64,000 nucleotides of DNA from Trogon surrucura (taxonomy: Eukaryota > Chordata > Aves > Trogoniformes > Trogonidae). The stretch lies in assembly GCA_020746105.1 (NCBI GenBank), contig CM036622.1, forward strand, positions 37,611,477 through 37,675,476, given 5' to 3'. Positions within the stretch are counted from its first letter, which is position 1. Each line of letters begins with the position of its first letter. Below, piece by piece: positions 1 through 10,095 of the stretch. The position numbers and the translations under genes are program-made. Below the pieces are notes generated by a model. That model saw only the letters and a program-made list of their open reading frames with translations, had not been told where the DNA came from and did no database searches.

Positions 1-553
1 AATTACTACAAAAGATTTAGGCAGCAAAAAGCCTTCTTAGAAAAATAAGTCAAAACAGGGCAAATAATAATAGGATATGCACAAAATTTAACATAAAATC
101 CAATACACCTCTACCACAAAACCTGTAGCTTTGTGAGATTATGTGTGAAACTACCAAAATATCCTTCTTTCCTCCTACAGGTGGCATATAATAGTACAGT
201 TTTCAGTGGTGCTCACATTTTTCTTGCCTTATGAGGTCTTAACATCCTTATGGAACCTTGCATTCACAAGAACTTTTGTGTTAAGAATGCTAATATTAGG
301 CTCTTGGGAAATCAACTCTATAGGAGACAACCTGAATGGAAAGAGCAAAGAAGGTGGTCTTTCACTACAATAAAAACTTCTTCTGAGGAACAGCACTGAG
401 ACCAAATGGGAAAGCTTCAGGCAATAAGTAGAGCAATGACTTTTCATATACCAAGTCCTATGAAAAATACAGCTAGATGCAGTGCCAAAGAAATGTCTTT
501 TGGTTTTTACCAGATATGGAAAAACTAATGACAAAGAATGAAAAGTAGAAGTA
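1..553. other. Intergenic, no gene seen
   Basis: AT-rich sequence without a supported gene. A 101-codon minus-strand ORF (229-534) has low-complexity composition and no recognised domain. Bases 549-553 (AAGTA) may be one copy of a target-site duplication of the adjacent LTR. Confidence 0.6.
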
Positions 554-1276
554 GTATCACATCAAAGTTTAAGGCTGGAAGGGTCACAAAACTTTGACAG
601 GCACTCTCTGTGATTCCCATCAGCCTCCTATGGGAAGATAACAGAGGAACCAGGGAGAAAGGCTTTTAGGATAAAAATAACTTATACCAGTTGGATGGAA
701 AAAGAACGATACTAACAATGACAACAAAGATGTGAAACTATATACAGTTATTACACAAGTATACAAATATATGCAAAGATACAAGAGAATACATTAATAT
801 AGAACCTGTGTGCTCCAGGTGACAACTAGGGACTGGGCTCAGCAGCAGGTAATAGTGCCCAAGCCCAGAGTCCCACTGATTGTCCAAAAAAAAAAAAACC
901 CATAAAAAAGGAGCTGTGCTGCTCCTACCTGTGAAGGCAGGGGAAGACCTGAAAACAGTGCTCCTCTGCAGCATGAAAACAGGACACGGGAACACCAGCA
1001 GCACATAGAGAAATGACAAACAGCCAACAACAACCCCCAGTGTTTTCCTTAAGGGCCCTTTTATACCAAGCACCATGGGACAGAACACTGTGATTTGACC
1101 ATTGGGGTCACCTGACCCATCCTCCCCTCCCCATAGGCACAGCTGCCCTTTCTGCACTGTGGTGGTTGTTATGTGTGCCAGGCAGCCCCTGGTCCAAATG
1201 CTCTCGGACCAGGACACAGTGGGAAAGTGCTGGTATCGCACTCAGGGATTCCAAGTCCCACAGCAGGGTAACCACA
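554..1276 (-). mobile_element. Degraded endogenous-retrovirus LTR, minus strand
   Basis: Read on the minus strand, this segment has LTR organisation: a start at TGTGGTTACCCTGC (from 1276), a TATA box TATAAAAGG (1065-1057), a T-rich stretch with TATATAGTTT (about 740), and a terminal part with GAGAGTGCCTGTC and CCAGCCTTAAACTT. That final part parallels the end of the plus-strand LTR at 4210-4997 (GAGAGTGTCTGTCC, then CCCAGCCCTAACC). The 5-bp word AAGTA flanks both sides (549-553 and 1277-1281). The inner terminus at 554 does not read as the expected TG/CA, so the boundary is approximate. No internal retroviral genes adjoin, so it would be a solo LTR. ORFs on either strand here are not genes. 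Confidence 0.55.
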
Positions 1277-1281
1277 AAGTA

Positions 1282-4204
1282 TATCAAATGTTTATGCTGA
1301 ATTTCTTCGCTGCTGGTTCGAGATCATCATTGCAATAACCTTTTTACTCCCATATGGGCACAAAATCCATCAAAAGGTCAACAGAGAGTACTTTTGTACT
1401 TGAGTTGTAAGTGCTTTATGCGAAGATGCAACTCAAAGGCAATTCTCATGTATAGCATAACATTGGGCTTTTATGGACATAAATCTGATGGATACACAAT
1501 GCAACATTCATTACAGAATCTACATCCCCTGAACAGACTGCTTTTACTTGAATGCTCTTTCCTAGCCATGCATTTCTATTTCTCTACTAAAGCAAAGTGT
1601 GTGGATACTCTGAGGAGCCGTCCTGCTGAAATGAACTGTGGTGTGCACAGTACCCACTGCTGTATTGTTGCACATTTTCCCAGCACTAGCAAAAGAATGC
1701 TAGAACAAGAATCTGAAAGGAATTTCATTCCACTATAAACTCATAAACTTAGGAGTTCAATTAGTTCTTCACTCACTGAACTCCACTGCAAAACCAGGGC
1801 TGGATCCAGCTTTGAACAGTGGAGGACATGCGTTGGAAACGTGTCATTGCATAGAGTTTTTGCTCCACCAGAACAGCCTGAGGTGGGAGGTGAGAGCTAC
1901 ACTAGGTAAAGGAGTGCAAAGTATTTTGTAGAATTCATGTAAGATATGATCAGCAATCTGGATCCAAATAATGAAGGAGCTATCTTCTCAGTAAAACCTC
2001 CTGTAATGAAAATCACTGAAGTTCAAAAGGGAAAAAGAATTACTTACTACAGTCCTAGTGAAAGCCAGGATCTTTTGAGTGTAGTTACCTGAAAAAAAGC
2101 ATGCTAAAATTTTGAAAGCTTCTGCTGTTAAATATAAAAGTCAGCTTGCAGTGAGCCAAGACCAGGTTTTCTTGCTGATAGTACAGTTAAACAAAGTAAT
2201 ACTTATTTGATTAAGTGTGGCCTGTATTTTTTTTTCCTGCTTGTATCTCTTGAGCCACACAAAAATACACTGTAAGTTTAAAATCAGAATAATTACAGTA
2301 ATGGCTTTATTTATAAAAGCTGCCACTTCTTTTGCCAGGTCATTTGGAGTGTTCTGCAGCAAAATAAACATATGTTGAAAATATAAACACACTGATACAA
2401 AAACAGCCTCTTAACATTTAAACAAGGGCCATCTGAGAAAAACACAAAAAATTAAATAAACCCTCAGAAAAATGGAGAAGACATAGCATAGGGGTAACAA
2501 ATGATAAATCATGGATCAAATGTGACATAACTAAAACATATCTGACGCAAAATGCAAGGACGGACAGAAATGCCCTCTAAGATGCTGTCTTATGACAATG
2601 TGTAGGAGAGGGGGAAAGCAGTTACTGGAGCCAATGCAGATGCCATCTGGTGCTAGCACTCACGAGAAAGAAACACCACAAACACTTCCTTTGGGTGTTC
2701 CACCTTTGACATTCTGAAAAGAAGAAAATGAGGAAAGACGAAGATTTTCTCCCCTGCAAAGCAAGCCCTGGCACCCTGTGTGTCCTCAGCCCACTAGCCT
2801 CCTCTCTGGAGCTGTGCTGCTGCCACAGTGCAGGGAGAAATCTTCACAGGATGAACCATCCCCACCTATGCCCCACCTCCAAAGGGAAGAAATACCTCAA
2901 GAAAGGTGTCACCAACTGAGGGGAACTGTCATGTCCCTTAGCCCCATCTACTCTCTGTTCCTTTCCCTGCCTTAATCTGCAAGCTGCAGCGTTGGAAGAG
3001 GGATAGTCTGATCCAGAAAACCTCCAGTAAGAATTCAAGATCACAAGGGATTGGGACCAGGTGGTCACAGATCATGGTACCCTCAGCAGGTAGGAGGTCT
3101 CTGCAGCTCCTAAGGCTGCAGAGGCCCCTTAAGGCAAGGGTGAGCTACCAACGTGCTTAGTGTGGTAAACTGCATGCGAAAAATCCCCTATGACAAAGAC
3201 CTCCCAGCATCACGGGTCTACCATCATTTACAATTGCACACAAGAGATACTGCTGATCTACTCAAGAAACTGCCTGAAATTTTCATCTTCAGATGTCGGA
3301 CTTAAAATGAGAACAGGAAAAAAAGTAATCTCCAAAGATATATTTTCTCTTCTTACATAATTCTTTGGTTTTTTCTTCATAACTTTAAGTCTTTGAGATA
3401 ACCACAGAAAGTTCCTGTTCAGGAATGAGCCATAAGATCTTTCATGGCACTAAACACCCTCAGCATCACTCATTCACCTTTCTTGAAAGGAGAAACAAGC
3501 CTTATATGTCGTTTTCATAGTTTTTGTGAGGCTTGAGGCTTTTACCTCACAAAATGTTTAAGCACTCAGGGCCCACAGCAGTAACACAGAAATGAGTGTG
3601 CAGGGCGAAATGTAACCCTTTGTGCAATAGAGAAAATGAGTGTATTGTTTTGGTAATAACTCTGGGAAAGACCAAATTTTTAAAAGGAAAGGAAAGAATG
3701 ACCAATATTTTGAAATTAAATTAAATGCAAATTTGAGTTCGATTCTGTGTTCAGATACACGCATAAAACTTTATTAAAGTGAATAAATGTCATTAATACC
3801 GAAATTAAAATACTGTGAGGAAATCATTTAACTGTCTCAGAAGAGAAATTGAGCAAGTGCTCTCAGGCTTTGCTTGCCAATGTGAGCATTGACTTAACAC
3901 AGAGATAAAGTTATTCTCATCATTGGTAATACCAAACACAGCAGGGTCCTGAAAGACATGTCTGAGCTATGGATAAGAAAGCCTGATCAATGATATTTTT
4001 ATGGAAGCCCTCTGAGCTCTCGTTAGAAGGAATGCTGGGTACCAAGTGTACTGAGGCCTGTACTGAGTGCAGAATGTCTGAGTTCAGAATTTTAATTGTT
4101 CACAAAAAGTTAACAGCGCTGTTTTCATTGGCAAGTACCTGGAAAAAAAAGGTGGGTAGCCTGAGGATACTCAGAATAGTGTGCAGTATCGGAGACATTA
4201 CTGT
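1282..4204. other. Intergenic, no gene seen
   Basis: This is mixed-composition intergenic sequence between the two LTRs. Several 60-110-codon ORFs on both strands lack any recognised motif. I see no CR1 tail, RNA gene or promoter motif that I would defend. Confidence 0.6.
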
Positions 4205-4209
4205 ACTTT
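4205..4209. repeat. Target-site duplication ACTTT (left copy)
   Basis: Five bases directly before the LTR terminus TG, repeated exactly at 4998-5002 after the terminal CA. Confidence 0.8.
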
Positions 4210-4997
4210 TGTCCTGGGTTTAGCTAAAAACCCAGTTCTGTGATTTTTACTTTCCAGTTTAGTGTCTTCTAAAAGGCTGCACTTTCTGAAGTCAGCAGCA
4301 TGTTGTTGCAGACAGTGTGTGCTACTGGCAGTGGTAACACCTGATGTTTACAGTCACTGCCTGGGACTGGGATGCAGAAAGGCTCCTGCTGATACTTATT
4401 CCTATAGTGACCAAGGCCATTGCTGGCTCTTGTGTGCCACGCTGGGGGTGCTGGGTAGTAAGAGGGGGGCACAAGGAAGTAAAAGGTTGCACCTCCAGGG
4501 GGGTAATAGACAGGACAGGTGACCAACGAGAGTATTCCATCCCATATACATCATATTTAGTATAAATTGAGTGATCACGAGAGTTTCGGCCCTTTTCGCC
4601 CTTTTCTGCAATGGCCAGTGTCCAGAGAGGACTCCATCTGACCTCCTGCTTTTGATCCGGATCCTGAGTTCCCGAATCCAGCTCCCTGTATCCAGCTCCC
4701 GCTGCCGCTGAGCCTGGGCCTGCCCCAGTGCCTCCTGCTCTGCAGCACCAGTGGGGATTGCTGTCGGGGGAGGGACTTGGGTTTGATATTGAGCTACTAT
4801 CTATAGTTGTATATAGTTCTCTACTTTTATCTTTTCACCATTATTTACATTATTTTTATTAAAGCTGTTCTAATTTTTCTTCTCTAACCCCTAAGTCTCT
4901 CTGCCTCATTCCCTCTTCCTTCCAGTTTAGAGGGGGGAAGAGGGGGTTAGAGAGTGTCTGTCCATGTTAGTGGCTGGCCCAGCCCTAACCCGCAACA
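4210..4997 (+). mobile_element. Solo LTR of an avian ERVL-like endogenous retrovirus
   Basis: The element starts TGTCCTGGGTTTAGC and ends CCTAACCCGCAACA, with TG...CA termini. It is flanked by a perfect 5-bp direct repeat ACTTT (4205-4209 and 4998-5002). Inside are a TATA box (TATAAA, 4561-4566) and a polyadenylation signal ATTAAA (4858-4863) in the right order for U3-R-U5. A 5-bp target duplication and the TGTCCTGG start are features of avian ERVL-type LTRs as I know them. No gag, pol or env sequence adjoins, so this is a solo LTR left by recombination between two LTRs. It is 788 bp long. The intact termini and duplication make it a younger insertion than the one at 554-1276. Confidence 0.85.
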
Positions 4998-5002
4998 ACT
5001 TT
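4998..5002. repeat. Target-site duplication ACTTT (right copy)
   Basis: Exact copy of 4205-4209, directly after the LTR's terminal CA. Confidence 0.8.
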
Positions 5003-8000
5003 TAATAAACCTTGCTAGTCTGAACACAAAAATTAAGTTTTCTTCCATTTATATAATGCCTGAAAGGTACGGTATTTAAATTTAACATCATAAATTATCA
5101 ATAACGAGAATTCTGGGAACATTTGGTGCTCAGTATTCTTGATTGCCCTCGTGATAGTTCTACTTCAAAATCGTTTCTACATCTTAATCCATCTCCCCCT
5201 CTTAGGATCGCCTATTTAACTACTCTATCCCTTCTAGATAACTATGGTTACCACATATGAAGTTGAGAAATTACCACACAACCTGAGTGGGCTTTAGCCA
5301 TGTGCCATCCCCGAGGGAGGGATGGGTGGATGCAGCTACGGGGCTGTAGAGCCTTCTAGCTACATGCCAGCTTTATTTCTCCCTGGCTCACACTGTACCA
5401 GGAAAAATGCTCTCGGCTGTGAAGCTCCTGGTCACTGGCGAGGTACGAGACCTTGAGCTGTTTAGTCCTACACAAAATCTCTGCTGAAGAACAGTTAGGT
5501 GTCTCCAAGAGATTGTCCTTTTCATGGTTGAACACAAACAGCGACATGGACTGCAGAAGAGTTACCTCACACAGAGATCCTAAAATAACAGGGCCAAATT
5601 TATTTTCAGTGTAGCTGCACTGGCACTAATGAAGTTGCATCTGGGATGAATTTGGCCCTTAGCTTGTGAAAATGGAAACCTTATGAAAATCTATTGCTAA
5701 GTTAATGACAATGCTAAGCAGTAAGTAGTTCTCCAGTAGGTTCCAATACACAGCGGTAATAAATTGTTTTCCTTCTTCATTGGCAGCCAGCCCTGTTTAA
5801 TCAGATTGCTAGAAGGTGGGAAGTGGCCAGAAATCCTACTTGCTCTTTGCTCCTCGAACACGGTATCTTTTAGGGCTGACAAATCTGTGTGTGCACCTGT
5901 GATGCACCAGCAGAGAAGCCTCTTCTGATGGGTTTGCTTTGTAAAGCAGCATCCAGCCTCAACCTCTGCTGTTTCTAAAGAGCTGGGGTTGGTGGAGAAA
6001 GCAAAGCTTATGTCCTGACATCAGGAGAGTGGAAAGGGATAGTTTCCTAACACGTAAATATTATTTGAATGAGATACGGCTGGAGAGCAACTCTCAGGAG
6101 GGAAGGGGCAAACTCTCTAAGAAGAGTTGCGCTGAAACACTGCGTCTGCTGGAAATGGCAAAGCCTGGCAAAACACCTCACCTCAGCAAGCAGGACAGGT
6201 GGAGAAATGCCTCTTCCTGCTGCATCTTTATTTTACCCTGCACTCTCGAGAGCAACAACAAATGCAGAACTAGCTTTGCAGAAGGTCTGCATGGGCACAG
6301 GTGTGTTTGCCATGTATTCACCTCCCTGCCGCCAAATTCTCAGTTCTGGTGGGAAGGGGATGTGTTGCCATGCCAGTGGACTTTGCCACCTAAATTGATT
6401 TTGCTCTGACTGCAAGATACTACGATTCATTGTGTTGATGTAAAAAATACCAAAGGAATAGTAAAATACTTATTTTTAAACTGATTTAATATAATGTTCT
6501 CAAATGTTAAGGAAACCTGAATTTAAAAAACAGAACAAAAAAAAAAATCCATAGAAAAAAGGTATTCTAATAGCCTTTGGTTTTTAACCTCTTTCCTACC
6601 ACTGAGAACAGCAGCCTCTGTCTAGCATTTAACCTCTCTTGCACCTCCGTAGGAACTTCAGCTTCAGCATCGAAAAGCTGTAGTATGTGCTGTTGCTGCC
6701 CACTGACTATACTCACATTGTTATGATACAAACGAATGTATCTGATTCACAGCAGTCATCATAGTTATAAAGAACTCCAGTGGCTGCAATATCTCTAAAG
6801 ACCTCAAACAATACAACGAATTGTAAGCCGTTCTAACCTTCCTTAATCAGAGTGAATGCTTCCAGGTGTTTTTTAGCCAAATCACTTGAGCAGTGTTCAT
6901 TTTTTTCTACAATGTTCCATTTGCTAGTTTATAGTTTCCTGTCCTTTGCCCTCTTTAATATGTGAGATTCAAATCTGCTACTTCTTAATCTTCAGGAATC
7001 TCTTCTCGACCCTTGTGAACTTCTAGAAAATGTCAGTGAAAGGATCACAGTTGTGCCTCTCCTAGAAACTTCCGGATATACATTATCTGGACTTTAGGCT
7101 TTGTTTGCTTTTAGTGCTTCTAGATTTTTTATGGCTGATACTGCTGTTATCTCTAACATGTGGGCAGACTCTAGCCCTCTCTTTCCCTTCTGCAGACAGC
7201 TACAAATGAGCTGTTTAACAAATGTTCTGTTTCCTATCACCCAATATCTATTCCTCGCTATCATTTTTTCATTGACTCTATGATTATCCTTTGTCTGTTG
7301 TGTATATATACAAGAGCATTTAACATTTATCACACATAAATTCCAGAACTGGACAGTTGTAAGAGATTATTTTATGTGGAATCAAAGTTACTTATGGGAA
7401 TGATTTGCAGATGTGATCTCAGAGCTGCCTCCAAGTGCAGCGGGGGGAATGGTTAGTGCGACCAACAGCCTTCCACTGCACGCTGGAGAGTGACCACTGT
7501 TAAGAGTCAGCCTTGGCCTCGGCTCCTAAGTAGTGCAATAGTCAAGTTATGAAAAGCGGGCAAAAGGATCTTTTTATGAGGAAAGCAGGGACACCTATTC
7601 TCAACTCAAAACAAAGGAACCGATTCTTATTCTCAGCTGATAATACTCAGAAGTACGTGGTGAGTTTGAGAAACTTCCACTGATGACTCCTCTGTCACTT
7701 CACCTTGTGGTTCTCCATAATATTTCTGGAGCACTTTGGAAGAGCTGACAGTAGATGACTTCAGTGATGTCAGTGGCAATGGGGTCATTGTTTCTTTGGT
7801 TTTGAAAAGGTCTGGCATATTTCACATTCCTCAACAGCTTCCTGGAATTCTACAGCTTAGGTTTCAACACCAAATATAGTGTATTTTCTATTTACTGGCA
7901 CCTTTTCCTGTTTATTCTCAACAGTTTGCCCATTCCATAACTATAATAATCTGCAATGTACAATGAGGATGGAGAATGCAAAAAGTGATCAATAAGCCTG

Positions 8001-8362
8001 CTCTCACTTAAGGTATTCCTTATGTTGCTTAACAATTCACATATGCTGAAAGCTCCCTCCAATTTTGTCTGTTGCTTTAAAGGTATCTTGAGATACAGTA
8101 GATACATCTAGTATACACCATAGGAACTAATTTAAAATTCATGACAGACAAGAAAAATAACTTCAGCTCATTGTGACATCCTTCTTTTTAATACCCAGCC
8201 TAGAAACATCTCTTGTAGTCGAAGCCCAATTCATTATTTTCAGGTAGGAATAGGCATCAAAAGCCAACATCTCTGATCAAAAGAAATGCAACGAATATGT
8301 ATTTATTACTATACCTTCAGCAATGGATGTTAATTTGTGCTTGTAACAAAGTAGAGACAACA
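5003..8362. other. Intergenic, no gene seen
   Basis: The stretch contains several ORFs of 60-126 codons on both strands (for example 6029-6409) that overlap each other and show no domain, periodicity or conserved motif I recognise. No repeat tail or RNA gene was seen. Confidence 0.55.
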
Positions 8363-8812
8363 CAAGAAGGACATGGACCTGTTAGAGCAAGTCCAGAGAA
8401 GGGCGACAAAGAGCTCAAGGAGGGCTGGAGCACCTCTGCTGTGAGGACAGGCTGAGAGCGTTAGGCTTGTTCAGCCTGGGGAAAGCTTCGGGGAGGCCTT
8501 ACAGCAGCCTTCTGGTACTTAAAGGGGGCCTACAGGAGAGGTGGGGAGGGACTATAGTGACAGGACAAGGGTTAGTGGTTTCAAACGGATATGTGGAAGA
8601 AATTATTTACTGTGGGGGCGGTGAGGCACTGGAACAAGTTGCCCAGAGAAGCTGTGGATGCCCCATGCCTGGAGGTGTTCAAGGCCAGGCTGGACGGGGC
8701 TTTGAGCAACCTGCTCTAGTGGGAGGTGTCCCTGCCCAGGGCCGGGGGTTGGAACTGGATGAACTTTAAGGTCCCTTCCAACCCAAACCATTCCAGGATT
8801 CGTCGGTTCTGT
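8363..8812 (+). mobile_element. CR1 LINE, 5'-truncated 3' end
   Basis: The sequence follows the CR1 3' region in order: GACCTGTTAGAGCAAGTCCA near the start, a degraded GGCTTGTTCAGCCTGGGGAA, GTGAGGCACTGGAACAAGTT, GGAGGTGTTCAAGGCCAGGC, then AAGGTCCCTTCCAACCCAAA and a decayed ATTC tail. CR1 is the dominant avian non-LTR retrotransposon, and most copies are 5'-truncated like this one. The ORFs across it are remnants of the reverse-transcriptase end and 3' UTR, not host genes. It abuts the CpG island that starts about 150 bp further on. Confidence 0.92.
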
Positions 8813-8970
8813 CACGGGGCGGTTGTGGTGCCACTGACCACTGGCACCGGGAGCAGAGCACCGGGGCCTCCCTGTCCCGGCGGGTGCCTGCAGGAGAGGC
8901 AGTCCTGAGGGTGATCTAAGCCATAAAACCGCCAACGTTCATTAAGTGTCCCTGCAGCAGCTGGACATTA

Positions 8971-8990
8971 CAAAACTCACCGCTCGGAGC
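8971..8990 (-). promoter_or_regulatory. Strong 5' splice donor at edge of CpG island
   Basis: The minus strand reads CGAGCG|GTGAGTTTTG, with intron GT at 8980-8979. GTGAGT is a consensus donor. Its place just inside the GC-rich block, with AT-rich DNA downstream, is what a first exon and its intron look like. It would end a non-coding or 5' UTR exon transcribed from the island toward lower coordinates. Confidence 0.45.
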
Positions 8991-9065
8991 CTCCGCTCGC
9001 ACCTCAGGCCGCCGGCCCGCGCGGCAAGACCGTTGCTCCGTCGCAGAGGCGCGACTCCGCCGCGC

Positions 9066-9085
9066 GGCCGCCAGGGGGCGCTGCG
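9066..9085 (+). promoter_or_regulatory. CTCF-binding-like motif
   Basis: GGCCGCCAGGGGGCGCTGCG matches the vertebrate CTCF core (CCASYAGRKGGC type) almost base for base, with the invariant AG and GGGCG block. It lies in the CpG island. The assignment is by motif only. Confidence 0.65.
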
Positions 9086-9390
9086 CCACAGGGTACGCGT
9101 GGGCGGGCGGGCGCCGGCCCCGCCGGGCGTCACCCGGGGCTCCCGCGCCTCCTCGGGCTGCCCGCGCCCTGCGAGCAACCTCCCCCGCCCCCGGGGCAGC
9201 AGGCCCCGTGGGGACCCACAGGGCGACAGGAGAGGGGCCGGGGGCCTCAGGCTGCCCCATGGCGCGGGGGCTGCCGTGCCCCTTGCCCGTGCGCCCTATG
9301 GGTGCGCGCAGGCCGAGCCTGCTGGGAGCGTGTGGGCGGGGGCGGCAGCCCTGGGGGCAGGAAGGACAGCGCCTGGCACCGGGGCGGGAG

Positions 9391-10058
9391 TCCGTTTGTT
9401 CGTTCTGGCCTCACCTAATCCATTAAAGACGTGTTTAAACTTTTGTGCTGGTTCCCCTCTTCCTCCCCCCTCCGTGTTTTTATATCTTACTTCAAGCCTT
9501 TTGCATTTTTACTTCTACTGTCAAAGCAAACAGAAAAAAGTGCTTTCTTCTGGTTTACATGTAAGCACAAGCACCCTCTAGATATCGTCTTAAATATTTT
9601 TATTTACTTTTTTTTTTTTTTTTTACTTCAGCATACTTCATCTGTGTCTTATTCACAGTAAAAACAAATACTTGTGTATTACGACAGCTCTTCTCAACTC
9701 TGCTGTTTGCCCAGGATCACACAGCGTTGCCCCGAACATCCCCGAGCCCATGAAGAGGCTCTGAAGAGCTGTTTACAGCCCCCAGCTGAGGTCCCGTTCC
9801 TCTTCCAGCTCCAACTCCACAGCTGGTTAAAACAACTGTGGTATAAAGTGAAGGTTGTACGAGCACATTCATCCCAGCCAATTTGGTCCAAAATTATGGA
9901 ATTCTGACTTTCTGGATGCTATATTCACCTCTGAGGGTGAGTTGAGAGGCCCACCAGTCGTGGGCAGCTGGCTGCAGCTGTCAGCCTGACTTCTGGCCAA
10001 AGCTGTTGTGTAGCTTTCTATTTTAAATGTAACATTTAAATTATTAACGTTGAAATTA
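9391..10058. other. Intergenic, T-rich and MIR-like traces
   Basis: Just right of the island the composition falls sharply. There is a T-run at about 9608-9624. The words TTTGCCCAGGATCACACAGC near 9706 resemble the conserved core of MIR-type SINEs, but too little matches around them for a firm call. No gene seen. Confidence 0.4.

Positions 10059-10095
<37 letters not shown>
10059..10095 (+). repeat. Compound (TG)n(TA)n microsatellite
   Basis: About eight TG units are followed directly by about ten AT/TA units, with no interruption. Confidence 0.95.

Larger units (their letters stand above)
8960..9390. promoter_or_regulatory. CpG island, candidate promoter
   Basis: An isolated GC-rich, CpG-dense block stands in otherwise AT-rich DNA, with CG-rich words such as GCGGCCGC (9064-9071, a NotI site), GGGCGGGCGGGCGCC and several GGGCGG GC-boxes. 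Most bird CpG islands of this kind mark promoters. It contains a CTCF-like motif (9066-9085), and at its left edge a consensus splice donor on the minus strand (8980). Overlapping ORFs on both strands, up to 211 codons, reflect a scarcity of stop codons in GC-rich DNA: they are Pro/Arg/Gly/Ala-rich without domain or signal peptide. No TATA box was seen. By synteny known for mammals, FAM171A1 lies beyond the ITGA8 3' end on the same strand, but I see none of its signal-peptide exon here. Confidence 0.7.

Noticed and set aside
738..1241. 167-codon minus-strand ORF
   Set aside because: It lies inside the probable LTR, includes its TATA region and a homopolymer-coded Phe run, and has no retroviral or host domain.
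8946..9581. 211-codon plus-strand ORF over the CpG island
   Set aside because: It is rich in Arg, Pro, Gly and Ala and overlaps equally long minus-strand ORFs; it has no domain or signal peptide and runs into T-rich sequence. GC-rich DNA simply has few stop codons.
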